Positions 14,363 to 16,700 of a DNA stretch of 16,700 bases are shown in pieces (position 1 is the stretch's first letter; every line of letters starts with the position of its first letter). The notes under the pieces were generated by a model that saw only the letters and a program-made list of their open reading frames with translations, was not told where the DNA came from and did not search any database. Where the stretch lies: assembly GCA_002483765.1 (NCBI GenBank), contig DLIO01000004.1, positions 1 through 16,700 on the forward strand. The letters are read 5' to 3'. Both the position numbers and the translations under genes were made by a program. This stretch comes from Lentisphaeria bacterium UBA7640 (GTDB lineage Bacteria; Verrucomicrobiota; Lentisphaeria; Victivallales; Victivallaceae).

Positions 14363-15196
14363 ATGGAAAGAAAAGACGGTAGGCACCCCGCGCAACTTCG
14401 CTGGGTTAAAGCAACTAAAGATTATCTCAACAATCCTATTTCATCAGTTCTAATCGAATTTGGGCGTACCCGTGTACTTTGCGCAGTCTCAGTTGATCCA
14501 AAAATTCCTGGCTGGATGCGTGCGCAAAAAGTTTCTGGCGGTTGGCTGACTTGCGAATATGGGATGTTACCCGCTTCTACTCACGATCGCGTTCGACGCG
14601 AAGCCTCCTCAGGCAAGCAGGGTGGCCGGACTGTCGAAATTCAACGCCTTATTGGACGTTGTTTACGTTCTGTTATTGACCTTGAAAAACTCGGACAGAA
14701 CACTATTTATATTGACTGTGATGTACTTGATGCAGATGGTGGAACGCGTTGCGCCGGAATCACTGGGGCATCTTTAGCGCTTCAGCTGGCATTTCGCAGT
14801 CCGCAATGGCAACGTATGTTTGGCGGCATCAATCCGATGCGTGAAGCAATTGCCGGTGTCAGTGTTGGGATTGTTGATGGCGAGCCGATGTTGGATCTTT
14901 GTTATGAAGAAGACTCACGAGCCGAGGTTGATTGTAACGTTATTATGACTGAATCTGGTAAATTTATTGAAATTCAAGGTACCGCCGAGCGTGAACCGTT
15001 TAGCCGTGAACAACTCGACCAGATGCTGGCTCTCGCCGATAGTGGAATTAAAAGAATTTTTGACATTCAGAAATCAATTATTTATGGCTCTGACCATAAA
15101 CCGCGCGTCAATAGCAATAAAAATGGCAATGGCGGCGGACGTCCAAATCGGGACATGAACTCGCTGGCTGACGCATTTAGCGGGATCAAAATTTAA
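14363..15196 (+). CDS. rph: Ribonuclease PH
   Basis: A 277-residue phosphorolytic 3'-5' exoribonuclease that trims tRNA 3' ends, releasing nucleoside diphosphates. Diagnostic blocks: DGRHPAQLR near the start, GWLTCEYGMLPASTHDRVRRE (60-80), GGRTVEIQRLIGRCLRSVID (88-106, phosphate-binding Arg residues), DCDVLDADGGTR (118-129) and LDLCYEEDSRAEVDCNVIMT (177-196) with the catalytic acidic residues. The usual protein ends near residue 240; here there is an extra 35-40 residue tail, polar, with a Gly/Asn-rich stretch (NSNKNGNGGGRPNRD) and a final amphipathic segment. The start has an AGGA site. It lies between the SRP RNA gene and dnaX, 18 bp before the dnaX start, so rph and dnaX are probably cotranscribed. 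Confidence 0.95.
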   Translation: MERKDGRHPAQLRWVKATKDYLNNPISSVLIEFGRTRVLCAVSVDPKIPGWMRAQKVSGGWLTCEYGMLPASTHDRVRREASSGKQGGRTVEIQRLIGRCLRSVIDLEKLGQNTIYIDCDVLDADGGTRCAGITGASLALQLAFRSPQWQRMFGGINPMREAIAGVSVGIVDGEPMLDLCYEEDSRAEVDCNVIMTESGKFIEIQGTAEREPFSREQLDQMLALADSGIKRIFDIQKSIIYGSDHKPRVNSNKNGNGGGRPNRDMNSLADAFSGIKI

Positions 15197-15214
15197 TTTT
15201 TTTTGGAGAGTAAT

Positions 15215-16700
15215 ATGAGTGAATATCAAGTAATCGCACGAAAATGGCGGCCACAACGTTTTTCCGATGTCGTTGGACAGGATCATATCATTCAGACTCT
15301 GAAAAACGCTATTCGTATGCAACGTACCGCGCATGCATATCTGTTTGTTGGCCCGCGTGGCGTGGGCAAGACCACGACTGCGCGAATTTTCGCCAAGGCA
15401 CTCAACTGCTTGAGTCCAGAAGATGGCGAACCGTGTTGCAAGTGCCGTTCCTGTCTCGCGATTACCGCTGGCAATAATATTGATGTCATTGAGATTGACG
15501 CTGCCAGTCAGAGTGGAGTTGACGACGCGCGTGCGATTCGTGAAGAGGCTATGTATGCTCCGATCGATGGTCGCTACAAAATTTATATCATTGATGAAAT
15601 CCATATGCTAACCACAAACGCATGGAATGCTTTGCTTAAGATCGTTGAAGAGCCACCAGCACATGTCAAATTTATTTTTGCGACGACCGAAGCTCATAAG
15701 GTGCTTGGTACCATTCTTTCTCGTTGCCAGCGCTTTGATCTTCAACGCATTTCAATGCCAATAATTATCGATCGTTTGGAAAAAATCTGCCAAACCGAGA
15801 ATGTGGAAATTTCGCATGAAGCAATTCTGGCGATTGCCCGCGCTGCTGACGGCGGAATGCGCGACGCACAGTCGTTGCTTGATCAGATGATTGCTTTTTT
15901 CTGTTCAGACGATAATCCGGAGATAACGGAAGCTCAAGCGCTATCATTGTTCGGGCTTAGCGGAGCCAACGAAATTGATAATTTAATTATGGCGATGTGT
16001 ACAAATGACCGCGCGGGAGTGGTCGCAACGGTTTTCGCTCTCGCTTCCAAAGGGAAAAATTTAGAAACGCTGTTCAGCGATGTTTTAGCGCGTTTGCGTG
16101 GTATTCAACTCTGCTATCTTTTAGAGAATCCAGAACAAATCCTCGAGGTTGATGCGGAAACAGTAAATGCCATGCGCCGGATTTGTGAACAAACCACTCT
16201 AGAGGTCATCCAGATTCTGATGGAGCAACTCTCCCCAGTAGGACGGGCGTTGCATGATGCTTTAAATAAACAGGTTTTCCTAGAGTCGATATTCCTAAAA
16301 GCAATGCGTGAAGCTCATGCGGTTAAAATTGAAGATTTATTGTCACGGCTTAATCAACTCCGGGACGCTGGCGAACTCCAATTTATAGAGAAAATACCAG
16401 CGACATCCAACCCAGAGCCAAGATCTGTACCAGTTCAGCCTGCTAAACTAGAGCCAAAACCTGAGCCAAAGCCCGAGCCAAAGCCCGAGCCAAAGCCCGA
16501 GCCAAAACCTGAGTCAAAACCCGAGTCAAAACCTGAGTCAAAACCTGAGTCAAAACCTGAGTCAAAACCTGAGTCAAAACCTGAGTCAAAACCTGAGTCA
16601 AAACCTGAGTCAAAACCAGAGCCAAAACCCGAGCCAAAACTAGAGCCAAAACTAGAGCCAAAACTAGAGCCAAAACTAGAGCCAAAACCCGAGCCAAAAC
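15215..16700 (+). CDS. dnaX: DNA polymerase III subunit gamma/tau, 3' end outside window
   Basis: The frame is open for 495 codons to the window edge. It encodes the clamp-loader ATPase: the opening YQVIARKWRPQRFSDVVGQ, Walker A GPRGVGKT (46-53), a zinc module with Cys 65, 74, 77 and 80, DAASQSGVDDAR, Walker B IIDEIHML (125-132) and the sensor-1/SRC region around ATTEAHKV to LSRCQRF (156-174). Domain III follows and ends near residue 390. From residue 413 the protein becomes a long run of four-residue repeats (EPKP, then ESKP, then EPKL) still running at the edge. The tau-specific C-terminal domains would lie beyond. The ribosome site is GGAGAG before the ATG. Role: loading the sliding clamp and organising the replisome. 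The repeat tract is unusual for this gene. Confidence 0.95.
   Translation, partial: MSEYQVIARKWRPQRFSDVVGQDHIIQTLKNAIRMQRTAHAYLFVGPRGVGKTTTARIFAKALNCLSPEDGEPCCKCRSCLAITAGNNIDVIEIDAASQSGVDDARAIREEAMYAPIDGRYKIYIIDEIHMLTTNAWNALLKIVEEPPAHVKFIFATTEAHKVLGTILSRCQRFDLQRISMPIIIDRLEKICQTENVEISHEAILAIARAADGGMRDAQSLLDQMIAFFCSDDNPEITEAQALSLFGLSGANEIDNLIMAMCTNDRAGVVATVFALASKGKNLETLFSDVLARLRGIQLCYLLENPEQILEVDAETVNAMRRICEQTTLEVIQILMEQLSPVGRALHDALNKQVFLESIFLKAMREAHAVKIEDLLSRLNQLRDAGELQFIEKIPATSNPEPRSVPVQPAKLEPKPEPKPEPKPEPKPEPKPESKPESKPESKPESKPESKPESKPESKPESKPESKPEPKPEPKLEPKLEPKLEPKLEPKPEPK
16451..16700 (+). repeat. 12-bp coding tandem repeat (minisatellite) in dnaX
   Basis: Twenty complete 12-bp units plus ten bases of a 21st, all of form GAGYCAAARCHN and in frame. 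Order of translated units: five EPKP, nine ESKP, one EPKP, four EPKL, one EPKP, then EPK cut by the edge. The clustering of each variant into blocks shows local duplication of single units. Because each unit is four codons, gain or loss of units keeps the dnaX frame. The product is a proline- and charge-rich, probably extended linker. Confidence 0.95.

Noticed and set aside
15074..15604. Minus-strand frame of 176 codons across the rph-dnaX junction
   Set aside because: It is antisense to two certain genes and has no domain or ribosome site.
16443..16697. Minus-strand open frame coding Leu/Val/Ala repeats
   Set aside because: It is only the complement of the 12-bp dnaX tandem repeat; no ribosome site, family or context supports it.
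16451..16700. CRISPR-like repeat array
   Set aside because: Units are 12 bp with no spacers and are translated in frame as part of dnaX.

Overview
The window looks like a chromosomal segment from a bacterium of the Planctomycetes-Verrucomicrobia-Chlamydiae group, most likely a Lentisphaerota member. The basis is family content, not a marker search: a pseudopilin-like protein with an H-X9-DG C-terminal motif and a non-glycine residue before the FTLIE site, a sialidase-like beta-propeller, a short ceramidase-like protein, several TIM-barrel sugar isomerases, an archaeal-type phosphoglycerate mutase, and the remnant of a four-helix-bundle 'suffix' gene. Base composition is moderately AT-rich and no tRNA or rRNA was seen.

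Left half (1-8090) is a carbohydrate-related locus. An AraC-type regulator (+ strand) is transcribed divergently from seven minus-strand genes. In transcription order these are a DegT-type PLP aminotransferase, a TIM-barrel epimerase/isomerase, a ceramidase-like metalloprotein, a xylose-isomerase-like protein, a sialidase-like propeller, a pseudopilin-like protein and an exported carbohydrate-binding protein cut by the window edge. The 122-bp divergent spacer holds a good minus-strand promoter, a near-perfect 26-bp palindrome over its -10 box, and two 15-bp direct repeats exactly 20 bp apart just upstream of the -35 box, the layout expected for AraC-type activation. A hairpin with a T-tract after the xylose-isomerase-like gene suggests that the last three genes form a partly separate transcript. 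The substrate is unknown; an amino-sugar, amino-cyclitol or N-acyl sugar is my best inference.

The boundary (8091-8688) has a decayed four-helix-bundle suffix gene with an in-frame stop and frameshifts, then a very strong GC-rich hairpin.

The right half is housekeeping. On the minus strand, ilvB (acetolactate synthase large subunit), a membrane protein and rsmG form a tight unit. Upstream of ilvB are an 11-codon leader ORF rich in Ile/Val/Leu codons and a terminator hairpin, a probable attenuator not in any gene call. Next comes apgM (minus), divergent from a plus-strand series: accD, the small signal recognition particle RNA gene (ffs, recognised from its conserved loop and terminal stem), rph, and dnaX, which runs off the right edge within a 12-bp tandem repeat coding for EPKP/ESKP/EPKL units.

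The strongest items for follow-up are the AraC operator architecture with its uncharacterised sugar cluster, the ilvB leader, the substitutions at expected active-site positions in the ceramidase-like and xylose-isomerase-like proteins, and the dnaX coding minisatellite.
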